From positions 522,328-586,327 of the forward strand of contig NZ_CP024808.1 in the NCBI RefSeq assembly GCF_002787055.1: DNA of 64,000 bases, read 5' to 3'. The notes under the pieces were generated by a model. It was not told the DNA's origin and made no database searches. It was given only the letters and a program-made list of their open reading frames with translations. Source of the DNA: Candidatus Nitrosotenuis aquarius. GTDB taxonomy: Archaea > Thermoproteota > Nitrososphaeria > Nitrososphaerales > Nitrosopumilaceae. Positions 7,983 to 16,183 of this stretch are shown here, piece by piece. Within the stretch, counting starts at the first letter, position 1; every line of letters begins with the position of its first letter. Position numbers and translations under genes: made by a program.

Positions 7983-8509
7983 TTGGACTTGAGCAGTTTT
8001 TCTGCAATCTCTTTGGAGATTTGCGCAATGTCATAGTCCTTGTCTATTTGTAGTGCGTTTTTGAAACAGGATAGTGCCTCTTGCATTTTTCCCTGCTCGC
8101 CAAAAGACAGGCCCTTGTATGCAAGTGCCATTGCGCATTTTTTATCCAAAAACAAAGCCCTATCGTAGCGGGCTATTGCCTCATCAAACCTTCCAAGGCT
8201 GTGCAGTGCAGTTCCTTCGTTTAGAACTGCTGTAACACTGTCAGGGCTGAGCCTAGTTGCCTTCTCAAAGCACTTGAGTGCTTGCTTGAATTTGCCCAAA
8301 TTTTGTAATGCCACGCCCTTGTCAATTATGGCATCCAAATGATCAGGATCAGAGTCTAATATTTTGTTGTAAAGCGTTATTGCCTCGGCAAATTCGCCCT
8401 CATGGCACAGCTCCGACGCCTGATTCAGAATTTTCTCCAAGTTCAATGAATTTACTGAAACAACAATAGACATTAGTCTTGCTATGGAATCGTTGGGATT
8501 TGTAGACAT
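7955..8509 (-). CDS. TPR-repeat protein
   Basis: A 184-residue TPR protein with at least four repeats: FAEAITLYNKILDSDPDHLDAI, FKQALKCFEKATRLSPDSVTAV, FDEAIARYDRALFLDKKCAMAL and MQEALSCFKNALQIDKDYDIA. It is related to the TPR gene it converges with. The first 13 residues are polar and translation could also begin at Met14. Divergent from the second C2H2 gene. No signal peptide or enzymatic domain is seen, so it is a cytosolic adaptor of unknown partner. Confidence 0.8.
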   Translation of the reverse strand: MSTNPNDSIARLMSIVVSVNSLNLEKILNQASELCHEGEFAEAITLYNKILDSDPDHLDAIIDKGVALQNLGKFKQALKCFEKATRLSPDSVTAVLNEGTALHSLGRFDEAIARYDRALFLDKKCAMALAYKGLSFGEQGKMQEALSCFKNALQIDKDYDIAQISKEIAEKLLKSNQETMRKNS

Positions 8510-8587
8510 TGTTGCGCAAATGTGTCAGTCCAAGCTAGTGATAGACTCACCAGTTCCGTTTTATCCAAAACCAGCCAAAACACTGCA

Positions 8588-8713
8588 ATGTCCAATCGGT
8601 GTGAGAAGTGCAATATCACCTTTTATTCTTCTGTCGGGTTGAACGCTCACCTAGAGAGGACGCATAAAATAATAGAGCAAAAGGACAACCGAGTGCTAGA
8701 TTCCTTTACGTAG
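8588..8713 (+). CDS. Small C2H2 zinc-finger protein
   Basis: A 41-residue protein consisting essentially of one finger: CEKCNITFYSSVGLNAHLERTH, Cys-x2-Cys-x12-His-x4-His, and a short charged tail. The internal ATG (MSNRCEKC) was preferred to the upstream one at 8522, which would add 22 unstructured residues overlapping the promoter region of the divergent TPR gene. It is related in layout to the finger at 7225-7395. Confidence 0.65.
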   Translation: MSNRCEKCNITFYSSVGLNAHLERTHKIIEQKDNRVLDSFT

Positions 8714-8837
8714 CCAATGTATCGGTACGATGACAGTTGTTCCAAAAACTCTTTTATTCTGGTATTTTGAAGTGTTGTCATAGCCTTTGTTAGTATCTTT
8801 TGATACTCACTTGGATTTGAAACACAATCCAAGCAAT

Positions 8838-9068
8838 TTATGATGCCCTCTTGTCCGACGGATCCAGCTCGAGCGCCCGATTAAAGCATTCCAGAGCATC
8901 ATCGTATCTCCCAATACTCCGAAGTGCCGAGCCTTTTTTGTTCCATATCTCTGGGTTTTGCGGCTCGAGGATCAACGCTTGCTCAAAGTACGACAGCGCA
9001 TCCTCAAAATTGCCTTCAAGCAGCAATCTGGAGCCTTTTTCCAACAGTTCTGTTGCGTTTGGCATCAT
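8838..9068 (-). CDS. Short TPR-repeat protein
   Basis: About 76 residues with two TPR units: FEDALSYFEQALILEPQNPEIW and YDDALECFNRALELDPSDKRAS. The double ATG (MMPNATELL) is preferred over a start 20 residues earlier, which is basic and not TPR-like. The stop comes directly after the second repeat's turn, so it may be a truncated member of the family; a further open frame continues just downstream in another phase (TTG at 8832) but overlaps the zinc-finger gene and was not called. Confidence 0.65.
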   Translation of the reverse strand: MMPNATELLEKGSRLLLEGNFEDALSYFEQALILEPQNPEIWNKKGSALRSIGRYDDALECFNRALELDPSDKRAS

Positions 9069-9161
9069 ACCAGTTACGCGCCCAACCCTTTTGTGAGTTT
9101 CCTGTCTGTTTGAATAGAACACACGCACATTAATGCCACAACCGGTTCATCCAAAATCAAA

Positions 9162-9542
9162 TTGAACATACTAGTAGCAGAAGACAACCAGTTTACAGCA
9201 ACCCAGTATGAGAGAATTCTAAAAAAATACGGCCACAACGTAGTCATAACAAAAGACGGAGCAGAGTGCCTAGATGAATACCGAAAACAAAGCAAAAAGT
9301 CGGAATTTGAGTCAATAGACGCAAATCCATTTGATGTGGTGGTATTGGATCAATCAATGCCAAAAAAGAGCGGCTCCGAGGTAGCCACGCAGATCCTCAG
9401 CGCCAAGCCAACTCAAAAGATAATCTTTGCCTCAGCATATGCTCTGACTGCAAACGAAGAAAGCCGCAAGCTAGAAGACAGAGTAGAATACCTGCAAAAA
9501 CCATTCTCATTGAACTCTTTTGTTCAAAAAATCCAAGGTTAG
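9162..9542 (+). CDS. Stand-alone receiver-domain response regulator
   Basis: CheY-like single receiver domain of 126 residues. The acidic pair is E7-D8 (VAEDNQ), the phospho-acceptor is D63 in VVLDQSMP, and the conserved lysine is K113 in LQKPF. The insert RKQSKKSEFESIDAN before the acceptor strand is a little longer than in CheY. There is no output domain, so it would act by docking. It uses a TTG start; the nearby ATG is out of frame. Its 3' end overlaps the next gene on the other strand by four bases. Confidence 0.85.
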   Translation: MNILVAEDNQFTATQYERILKKYGHNVVITKDGAECLDEYRKQSKKSEFESIDANPFDVVVLDQSMPKKSGSEVATQILSAKPTQKIIFASAYALTANEESRKLEDRVEYLQKPFSLNSFVQKIQG

Positions 9543-9778
9543 GCCCTGCTGAACCTCTCACAGCTACACCTGTTAACAAGGCAAGACTCGTAGTTTCGCA
9601 GATGATCATGCAACAAGTGCCCGCATTTTGCATTGCCGCACGTCCTTTGCCTGAGCTCTTTTTGCACTACCTTTTGCGCAATCTGGTTTGCAGCCTCCTT
9701 GGTGTAGTGTTTTTTGTCCAGATAGTACCTAACTATTCTTGCGTACAGCTTGTTAAAGTCAAACTTTTTTTCTAGCAC
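9539..9778 (-). CDS. Small Cys-rich protein, probable zinc binder
   Basis: A 79-residue protein not recognised as a named family. The N-terminal half is helical (FDFNKLYARIVRYYLDKKHYTKEAANQIAQ); the C-terminal half has six candidate ligands in TCGNAKCGHLLHDHL and CLVNRCSC, spaced Cys-x4-Cys, His, Cys-x4-Cys-x-Cys. This looks like a compact zinc site. It is convergent with the receiver gene. Confidence 0.65.
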   Translation of the reverse strand: MLEKKFDFNKLYARIVRYYLDKKHYTKEAANQIAQKVVQKELRQRTCGNAKCGHLLHDHLRNYESCLVNRCSCERFSRA

Positions 9779-9853
9779 AACACAGTATAATCATGGATGA
9801 ATTTATTGCCCATCAATTACAAGATGAAAATATTTTTAAAAAAACCGGATAAC

Positions 9854-9861
9854 CTTTAATA
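9854..9861 (+). promoter_or_regulatory. TATA-like box for the Lrp-family gene
   Basis: TTTAATAT, preceded by the purine/cytosine-rich AACC, lies about 28 bases before the TTG start of the regulator gene. This spacing fits an archaeal BRE/TATA element driving a leaderless message. Confidence 0.5.
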
Positions 9862-9885
9862 TTTGTAAAGCACATACTATACACG

Positions 9886-10329
9886 TTGATTTTAGATAAA
9901 ACAGACGTAAAGATTCTCAAAAACCTCCTAGTTGATGCACGGCTATCATCACGCCAGCTTGCGCTAAAGCTTGGCATGTCAACTGTAACAATCCTGACTA
10001 GAATCAAAAAGATGGAACAGGAAAAAATCGTCAAAGGATACACTGCCATAATAGACCACGAAAAGCTTGGATACGACCTTACCGCCATAATAGAAATATA
10101 CACAAAAAAAGGCAAGATGGTCGAAATAGAGCAAGACATCGCATCCTTGGAAAATGTCTGCGCCGTCTATGACGTCACAGGCGAGTCTGATACCGTCCTT
10201 GTTGCCAAGTTCAAAAACAGAGACGACCTAAGCAAGTTCGTCAAGACACTCTCATCCAAGCCAAACGTGGACAAGACAGTCACCAACATTGTCCTAAATA
10301 CTGTCAAAGAAGACTTTAGGCTGGTATAG
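9886..10329 (+). CDS. Lrp/AsnC-family transcription regulator
   Basis: A 147-residue DNA-binding protein. The N-terminal helix-turn-helix is complete (LDKTDVKILKNLL then SSRQLALKLGMSTVTILTRIKKM, about residues 3-45). The C-terminal RAM/effector domain has YDLTAIIEIYTK and the glycine-centred loop VTGESDTVLVAKF typical for small-ligand binding. The length is that of a full Lrp protein. Start is TTG, supported by the TATA-like box and by the protein beginning directly at the first helix. The effector and targets are unknown. Confidence 0.9.
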   Translation: MILDKTDVKILKNLLVDARLSSRQLALKLGMSTVTILTRIKKMEQEKIVKGYTAIIDHEKLGYDLTAIIEIYTKKGKMVEIEQDIASLENVCAVYDVTGESDTVLVAKFKNRDDLSKFVKTLSSKPNVDKTVTNIVLNTVKEDFRLV

Positions 10330-10366
10330 GCAATATTAATAAAATTTTGAGCCAGTCAGAAACACG

Positions 10367-10945
10367 ATGAGCAAGCTTGCACTGTTGGCATTGGCACTTG
10401 TGTTGGTACCAGTATCAGTATATGGACAAGTCATAATGGAAAAGCCACAGCGAGGATCCGAGGAGATTTCAGAGTACTACAACCCAGAAGACGTCCGGCT
10501 AGCCATGATTGGAATAGCAATAGCAGTCATAATCCTGTTTTTGTATCTTGCACGAGACATTATTTTGCGCAGAAAATCAGACTATGAGAAAAAAGAGTTT
10601 GATTCAAAGAAAAATCGCGATTATGAAAAATACCACTCCGAGTGGAACCGCGACGATGAGGATTATTTTGGAGAGAGAAAATCCAAAGAGGCTCAAGAAT
10701 TCCGCAAGATGATGCAAGACTCCGCCCTGCCAAACTATTACAGAGTGCTTGGGGTGTCAATGGAGGCAACGCAAGAAGAGATAAAGGCAAAGTTCAGGCA
10801 GCTTGCAAAGGAATACCACCCCGACAAGTCAAAAGACGAAAAGAGTGCTGAGCTGTTTGCTGAGATCAACAAGGCATATGAAGTCCTCTCAGACGAAGAA
10901 ACCAGAAAGGATTATGACAAGTACTACAAGGCATCATTTGGATAG
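10367..10945 (+). CDS. Membrane-anchored J-domain (DnaJ-like) protein
   Basis: The protein has a signal-like hydrophobic N terminus (LALLALALVLVPVSVYG), a second transmembrane helix (MIGIAIAVIILFLYLARD, about 47-64), a charged linker and a C-terminal J domain from about residue 122. The HPD motif needed for stimulating Hsp70 is present in EYHPDKSKD. The zinc-finger and substrate domains of DnaJ are absent, so it probably recruits a cytosolic Hsp70 to the membrane. An AT-rich box (ATTAATAAAATT) lies about 25-30 bases upstream. Its end overlaps the convergent gene by 12 bases. Confidence 0.85.
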   Translation: MSKLALLALALVLVPVSVYGQVIMEKPQRGSEEISEYYNPEDVRLAMIGIAIAVIILFLYLARDIILRRKSDYEKKEFDSKKNRDYEKYHSEWNRDDEDYFGERKSKEAQEFRKMMQDSALPNYYRVLGVSMEATQEEIKAKFRQLAKEYHPDKSKDEKSAELFAEINKAYEVLSDEETRKDYDKYYKASFG

Positions 10946-11311
10946 AGTGTGCATTATTGTCAGGTTTAGCTCAATGCCTGTGCTTTTTTGCACATAGTTT
11001 GTCAGGTTCGCAAATATCTGCACAGGAATAGACTCTGGCACCAGTTGAATTTTTGCAAACTCTGTGTTTGGGCCAAGCATTGCCTGCGATAACAACTGAG
11101 ATATTGAAAAATCCGTGACTAGAATTTTTGCTTTGTATGCAGTGGTGTCAGAAAAATATACGCCTCCCCTGGTAGTGGGCCTGCTCACAGGGACATCGGA
11201 AAAAACAATCTCTGAGGATTCCGCTGCAAAATTTTTGTTTTGGATTATCAGATGTGTGATTTTTTCTTTTTGAACAATTAGTTTGTCCAGTATTTCCCTG
11301 TTAATTGCCAC
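10934..11311 (-). CDS. Conserved-looking protein of unknown function
   Basis: Unrecognised 125-residue protein. It has no signal peptide or cysteine. The N terminus is helical (REILDKLIVQKEKITHLIIQ), the middle is strand-rich (AYKAKILVTDFSISQLL) and it ends with amphipathic NLTNYVQKSTGIELNLTIMH. It probably forms a small alpha/beta domain. It converges with the J-domain gene with a 12-base overlap, which is like other convergent pairs here. Confidence 0.5.
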   Translation of the reverse strand: MAINREILDKLIVQKEKITHLIIQNKNFAAESSEIVFSDVPVSRPTTRGGVYFSDTTAYKAKILVTDFSISQLLSQAMLGPNTEFAKIQLVPESIPVQIFANLTNYVQKSTGIELNLTIMHTLSK

Positions 11312-11344
11312 AAAACAAAAAAGAAGAGAAACGGTATTGAATCT

Positions 11345-11551
11345 TTAGAATTCTACGACTCCCGACTGCAATGCCTTGAGTTTTAGCATCAGATCGATTT
11401 TGACCTGCTTGCATGCAAGCCGTGCCTCGGACTGGGAAATGCCGAATTCCGACTGGAGTTTTTTGTAGATTTTGGTCTTTTCTGTTATTCCTTCATCAAG
11501 AATATTCATAATTGATGATCGTATTTTCGCCTGACCGAGTTTTGCGCTCAT
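11345..11551 (-). CDS. Small helical protein, possible DNA binder
   Basis: A 68-residue all-helical protein. The segment EKTKIYKKLQSEFGISQSEARLACKQ looks like a helix-turn-helix (positions about 24-49), with a Gly-Ile-Ser turn. The family is not recognised. It is 33 bases upstream of the unknown gene at 10934-11311 on the same strand and may be its operon partner. Confidence 0.5.
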   Translation of the reverse strand: MSAKLGQAKIRSSIMNILDEGITEKTKIYKKLQSEFGISQSEARLACKQVKIDLMLKLKALQSGVVEF

Positions 11552-11728
11552 ATTACTTCAAAAATCAATTTCAGTACAAGACCTTGTGTGTGTACACCAA
11601 GCCAAAAGTGCTGTTTGCACACCAAAGACACACACTTGCCAATATTGCATATGATAGTAACAAAAGCAAATTTGTTATGAAATTTGCAAATTTTATTACA
11701 ATTTTTACACGAAAAATCTAGCTACAGA

Positions 11729-11736
11729 TTTAAAAC
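11729..11736 (+). promoter_or_regulatory. TATA-like box for the HD-domain gene
   Basis: TTTAAAAC lies about 26 bases before the ATG of the following gene, at the right distance for a leaderless archaeal transcript. The preceding 200-base gap shows no gene; it is AT-rich with several ATTTGC-type runs. Confidence 0.5.
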
Positions 11737-11757
11737 TGACTGGCCAAGCATACACTA

Positions 11758-13083
11758 ATGCAGCTGTTTGCCAATCCACAGACCTTGCGAAACGAAATTC
11801 TGAATCTGGCAGTGTCATGTGGGCTGGACAGTCCCTGCTATAGCAAAATGCTAGACTATACCATCAGGCTTTTTGAAACCCAGGGGCTTGGCAAGGAATA
11901 CTATGGATACCACAACATCACACATGAGCTAGAGGTGACCTATGTGACCCTGGTTGTCCTAAAATGGAAAAGCATCCTCAACAATATCAGAGAGGAAGAC
12001 TTCAAGTATCTGTATGCCGCGGCCTTGTTTCATGATTTTGATCCCCAGAAAAGTGTCGACAAGCCACACGAGGACAATGTCATCCGATTTTTAACACAAG
12101 ACCAGCATTTGGGCCAGCTCCTCAAAGACGCAGACTTGGACATCAACATAATCATGGCACTCATTTTGCGCACCACATACCCATGGCGCGGCGAGCTAAA
12201 AGAGCACGCAGAAGAACAAATCACAAGATGCTTTGACTCGTTCCCAATCACAAAAGACAGCCCGGAGATGCGCGATTATTATATGCGCCTGGGCTGGCTG
12301 TTGTCCGTAATAGACAGGGTCGGCGGATATTCCCTTGGGGATTTTGCAAAGGCAATGGACATGGCAAAGAAAAACGCACACGCATTGGCATGGCACCCGT
12401 CGTTTATTGTAAAGCGCTCTGTTGGGTATTTTGAAGATCTGCTAAACAGCGAATCCGAAATGTGCGAAACCGTATTACATGCATTGCCAAAAAACATGAG
12501 AAAAAATTTTATGGACGCAGTGACAGGATTTTTGAACCTGCGACAACAAGAGATCAAAATCCAATCTGACTATCTCTATGAAAACCTAAGACTGGTTCCA
12601 AAAATAGAAGCAATGCGCTCAAGGCAAGACAGAGAATTCCAGTCCACATTATTTGAAATATTCAACGAGCTCCCAACCCCGCTTCAGATAAACCGGGAAA
12701 ATTTTGTAAAAACAGTCGAAGACCCAAAAACAATTCTGAATACTTTGCGCATTGGCAGCTCCGACGGCCCAATAATCGGCTTTGCCAAGGGCGGACCGCT
12801 AGAAAACTACACCCTCAGGCCAGAGATAGTAGACCAAAACTATGGCAAGCACAATACTGTTTTCCTAGAGCCAATTGCGCTCAAGATGGGCTACTGGGGG
12901 CTCCATGGCGGAAGCGAGATGAGACACCTCTTTACAATGCAGGCACACTCGATGAACTACCAGTACCTGACCAGCTTTGCACTCCGAGACGTCATACAAA
13001 AAAGAATCGAGGGAAAAGAAAAGGCAGAGTTTGTCACAAAGTTCGACCCAGAGCGCTGGGACTATTACCGCATAGAATTATAG
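11758..13083 (+). CDS. HD-domain phosphohydrolase fused to an acyltransferase-like domain
   Basis: A 441-residue protein. The N-terminal half is an HD-type metal hydrolase: H52 and H56 in YHNITHELEV, the HD pair H92-D93 in ALFHDFDPQ, and a later D in LLSVIDRVGG. The C-terminal part (about 320-441) is separate: IGFAKGGPLENYTLRP, VFLEPIALKMGYWGLHGG and YLTSFALRDVIQKRIEG. The second block has the layout of a GNAT-like fold (strand, glycine loop, helix), but I cannot prove this. The HD half resembles cyclic-nucleotide phosphodiesterases; the substrate is unknown. Confidence 0.7.
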   Translation: MQLFANPQTLRNEILNLAVSCGLDSPCYSKMLDYTIRLFETQGLGKEYYGYHNITHELEVTYVTLVVLKWKSILNNIREEDFKYLYAAALFHDFDPQKSVDKPHEDNVIRFLTQDQHLGQLLKDADLDINIIMALILRTTYPWRGELKEHAEEQITRCFDSFPITKDSPEMRDYYMRLGWLLSVIDRVGGYSLGDFAKAMDMAKKNAHALAWHPSFIVKRSVGYFEDLLNSESEMCETVLHALPKNMRKNFMDAVTGFLNLRQQEIKIQSDYLYENLRLVPKIEAMRSRQDREFQSTLFEIFNELPTPLQINRENFVKTVEDPKTILNTLRIGSSDGPIIGFAKGGPLENYTLRPEIVDQNYGKHNTVFLEPIALKMGYWGLHGGSEMRHLFTMQAHSMNYQYLTSFALRDVIQKRIEGKEKAEFVTKFDPERWDYYRIEL

Positions 13084-13120
13084 GCAAACTCTTTAGTACT
13101 GCACAATTTTGTATTGTTTC

Positions 13121-13546
13121 GTGCTAAGGTTAGCTGCTATTTTTGCAATCTGTACTTTGGCTTTTGCCTCATTTGATACTGTTTTTGCCTTGGACGGCAC
13201 GCAGCGAGCCGAAGTCAAAAACCCACGCCTGCTCAATTCCTTTGGCGAGGCACTCTCGCAAAACGTCAACGCAAACCAGCAGGTACAGATTTCAGCAGAC
13301 ATTGTAAACAAGCAGGCAACGCCCCAGACCTTTGTGTATATTGTGCAAATAGTAGACGGCGCAGGCGTAATCTACAAGCTTACCTGGATCTCTGCATCGC
13401 TCAACCCACAGCAGTCATTGTCGCCTGCAATATCGTGGAACCCAACAAAGCCAGGAACCTACACCGCACAAATCTATGTCTGGGACTCCATCAAGGATGC
13501 AAATGCACTGGCGCAAAAAACAGATCTAAAAATTCTAGTCAGCTAA
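13121..13546 (+). CDS. Secreted beta-sandwich protein
   Basis: A 141-residue protein with a signal peptide (LRLAAIFAICTLAFASFDTVFA) and a single Ig-like/CARDB-like beta domain. The core strands read QQVQISADIVNKQATPQTFVYI, IYKLTWISASL and GTYTAQIYVWDS, the order seen in domains of archaeal surface proteins. I chose GTG; the TTG 12 bases before it would add MYCF without improving the signal. No anchor is visible. It is followed by the broken MFS gene after 36 bases. Confidence 0.65.
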   Translation: MLRLAAIFAICTLAFASFDTVFALDGTQRAEVKNPRLLNSFGEALSQNVNANQQVQISADIVNKQATPQTFVYIVQIVDGAGVIYKLTWISASLNPQQSLSPAISWNPTKPGTYTAQIYVWDSIKDANALAQKTDLKILVS

Positions 13547-13582
13547 TTTACGACTAAATAGTACAAGACATACCAAAAATCG

Positions 13583-14856
13583 TTGAGTCTTACAAGCCAG
13601 CAAAAGAAAATTGCGGTGGGATCCTTTCTTGGCTGGTCGCTTGACGGATACGACATTGTCCTAATGTTGCTGGTAATTCCGTCAATTTCACAATTGTTTT
13701 TCCCATCGGAAAATCCAGCATTTAGCATAATTGCGACATTTGCATCATACACTGTCACTCTGATAATGAGGCCGCTCGGCTCCGTTATTTTTGGAATTTA
13801 CGGCGACAAGTTTGGCCGCAAAAAAGCAATGATAATCACAATATTGGGATTTTCGTTTGCAACCTTTGCAGTGGGATTGCTACCCACATATATCATGGTA
13901 GGAATAATTGCGCCAATCTTGCTCATACTGGTTCGGCTAGTCCAAGGAATATTTGCCGGAGGTGAGTGGGGAAGTGGCGCAGTCCTCACAATAGAAAGTG
14001 TCGAAAAACAAAAGCGCGGAGCATTGTCAGGATTTTTGCAGAGTGGGTTTTCATTTGGATTTTTGCTTGCGGCAATTGCGTTTCAGACAATAACAATACT
14101 GTACCCAGGGCCTGCATTTGAGGAATGGGGCTGGAGAATCCTCTTCTTTACTGGAATAATTCCAGGACTAGTAGCCCTCTTTGTTCGATTCAGCATGGAC
14201 GAGTCACCATTGTGGATGAAGGCACACAGCAACAATGCCCTGGAGAGAACACCCCTGCGATAGTCCTAGGTGCGCACAAAAAAGAGTTCATCCTGTGTGC
14301 AGCAATAATGACTGGCCTAGTATACATGTACCACGGCTCGATTAGCATTTTGCCCACATATCTCCAGCAATTTGGCACATTTGACAAGGGTGAAATCGCA
14401 AGGCTCATGATATTTGCCACGACATCATCGTGGCTCGGCATGGTACTGACAGGCTGGCTTTCGCAAAAAATCGGCAGAAAAAAATCAATCATCATTTTTT
14501 GCTCTGCATCCATGTTGGTTTCAATTCCGCTTGCAGGACTTGTTTTGCAAAAAGACCAGTGGTTTGAATTGTTTGTAATCATCTTTGCGTTCATAGTGTC
14601 TACTGCATCGGGGCCAATACCTGCATTTTTCTCAGAGCGATTCCCAACCACAATCAGAAACAGCGCGGCCGGATTCTCATACAATGCCGGATTGATCTTT
14701 GGTTCCTGGTCTCCGCTAATTGCGCTATCCCTAATGAACAGCGTATCAGCAGAATTTGTTCCAGTTGCACTTGGCATCAATATTATGATTGGTGCGATTA
14801 TAGTGATAATTCCAACAATTTTGAGCCGAGAAACCAAGGAAATAGAGCTGAATTGA
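13583..14856 (+). pseudogene. MFS transporter interrupted by a one-base frameshift
   Basis: Two abutting frames encode one 12-helix major-facilitator transporter of about 425 residues. The first part has GYDIVLMLLVIP and the loop motif GDKFGRKKAM; it reads ..LWMKAHSN..ERTPLR and stops. The second part continues AIVLGAHKKEFILCAA and carries the second-half repeat loop LSQKIGRKKSI. Adding one C in the CCCC run at 14252-14255 joins the frames exactly (..ERTPPAIVLG..). The family resembles the metabolite:H+ symporter group (ESPLW). It may be a pseudogene, a phase-variable gene or a sequencing error at a short homopolymer. The start is TTG. Confidence 0.8.
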
Positions 14857-14965
14857 TAAGGATTGCTGTCAATTGATCAGCGAAATTAAGATCCCCGCTC
14901 CACTATTCTGTTAAATAATTTTTACAGGATCCCGCTAATAGAGGATCTGCCCAAAACAGAACATC

Positions 14966-15106
14966 ATGATAGGCTATTGCGTAAAATGCAGAGCAAAACG
15001 AGAAATGTCAGGCATCAAGCCAGTCACAATGAAAAACGGCAAGCCTGCAACAAAAGGAACATGTCCATCATGTTCAACAGCTATATTTAGAATCGGAAAG
15101 GCATAA
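14966..15106 (+). CDS. Small zinc-ribbon protein (DUF5679-like)
   Basis: A 46-residue protein, shorter than most gene finders accept. The ligands are C5-x2-C8 (YCVKCR) and C33-x2-C36 (TCPSCS), joined by the basic loop KPVTMKNGKPATKGT. This is the DUF5679 layout, common in Thaumarchaeota. It starts with ATG and has its own stop; it may bind RNA, DNA or a protein. A stretch TTAAATAATTTT about 50 bases upstream could hold its promoter. Confidence 0.75.
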   Translation: MIGYCVKCRAKREMSGIKPVTMKNGKPATKGTCPSCSTAIFRIGKA

Positions 15107-15130
15107 GCCTTTTCTGATCCTTTTTTCAAT

Positions 15131-15382
15131 TTAGAAATTCCACTCTGGCGTTATTCCATTCCAAAGCGATTTTAGCGGACTTGGGTCCTTGCCAATCTCC
15201 TCGGTTATTCTGTTCTTTAGCGCAAAGAACATGTTTTCTAGTGCGTCTGCTCCACCGTCTGCAAACAATTCCTTTCCTATTTCCGTGATTCTTTGCTTTT
15301 TTGACGCCACATCTGGCGAGTCTGGATTCTGCAGGCAGAATGTCAGAAGATCAATTAATTCTTCTTCTAGCATAAAATCCAA
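15131..15382 (-). CDS. Small acidic helical protein
   Basis: An unrecognised 83-residue acidic protein with a predicted all-helical fold (LEEELIDLLTFCLQN, RITEIGKELFADGGADALENMFFALKNR). The end LKSLWNGITPEWNF is aromatic. The opposite frame is Ser-rich and looks like a shadow. It is 44 bases downstream of the membrane-protein gene at 15427-16149 on the same strand and may be in its transcript. Confidence 0.55.
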   Translation of the reverse strand: MDFMLEEELIDLLTFCLQNPDSPDVASKKQRITEIGKELFADGGADALENMFFALKNRITEEIGKDPSPLKSLWNGITPEWNF

Positions 15383-15426
15383 GGCAAATTATGGACTTTA
15401 CATGCCCGATATAGCCATTTTGATAA

Positions 15427-16149
15427 TTAGAAAACTATTGTAAGTGCTATTCCAATTAGAGCAAGCATCCCGAGGCCGCCCATGACAAGACAGTATTTTC
15501 GCCCAATGCCGCGGAGCTGCCTGCTTTTGTATGACCTGTCCCTTCTGTCTGTGATGTACTCTTCATAGAGTTTTTTTGTGTCATAAAACTGCCAGCCAAG
15601 AATAGAAAGCCAAACCGCAACCACTATTGAGCGAAGAGCGGCATCACTTGGTAGAATTGATTCATCGCTTCTCTGTATTGAGGGAATTGCAAAAAACAAC
15701 ACAACAGCAATTACAGATACTGCCAATACTTCGATTCCCTGCCGGTATTTTCTTAGCTGAAAGTATCCTAGCCCTTGCAGCCCCACAAGTCCAGGGGCCA
15801 GTGAGAGGATCAGGTGCAGTTTTTTGCTTTTGCGCCACGATGGTCTGCATGTGGATCTTTTTTTGCGCAGTTCTGTGAGTATGTCGTATTCCTCAATTGT
15901 TATTTCGCCCCTAGCTAGTTTTTCTCGCAGATCGTTTTGTTCTGTCTTTTCTGGCTCGGTTGTCACAGATGAATCATTGGGATCAGGCCTAGCATTCAAG
16001 CCCAGCAATGAGTCAACATATTTTTGATCCGAGGAATACAACGGTGCCCCGCGCCTCAGGGTTTGAACAATGTGATTTAGCCTGCCAGCGTCCCCCCTCC
16101 CAGACCGGATGAGCTCCAGTATTTTGTTGATTAGATCTTCGGACAACAA
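15427..16149 (-). CDS. Membrane protein with SHOCT-like segment
   Basis: A 240-residue protein. Its N-terminal half is soluble, with LREKLARGEITIEEYDIL near residue 75, which is a SHOCT-type short oligomerisation motif. The C-terminal half has three or four hydrophobic segments: LHLILSLAPGLVGLQGLGYF, GIEVLAVSVIAVVLFFAI, IVVAVWLSILGWQFYD and LVMGGLGMLALIGIALTIVF. The first resembles the TM2 domain (Pro-Gly..G..FYLG). A role in membrane regulation is plausible only. Confidence 0.6.
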   Translation of the reverse strand: MLSEDLINKILELIRSGRGDAGRLNHIVQTLRRGAPLYSSDQKYVDSLLGLNARPDPNDSSVTTEPEKTEQNDLREKLARGEITIEEYDILTELRKKRSTCRPSWRKSKKLHLILSLAPGLVGLQGLGYFQLRKYRQGIEVLAVSVIAVVLFFAIPSIQRSDESILPSDAALRSIVVAVWLSILGWQFYDTKKLYEEYITDRRDRSYKSRQLRGIGRKYCLVMGGLGMLALIGIALTIVF

Positions 16150-16183
16150 TCAAGTTTCAACTAGGACACATAAATTAGATGCC

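Noticed and set aside
8647-8832. Open frame on the minus strand directly after the short TPR gene (TTG start)
   Set aside because: Its first 40 residues look plausible, but the last part is antisense to the C2H2 gene and hydrophobic, and the start is weak. Kept out until conservation is shown.
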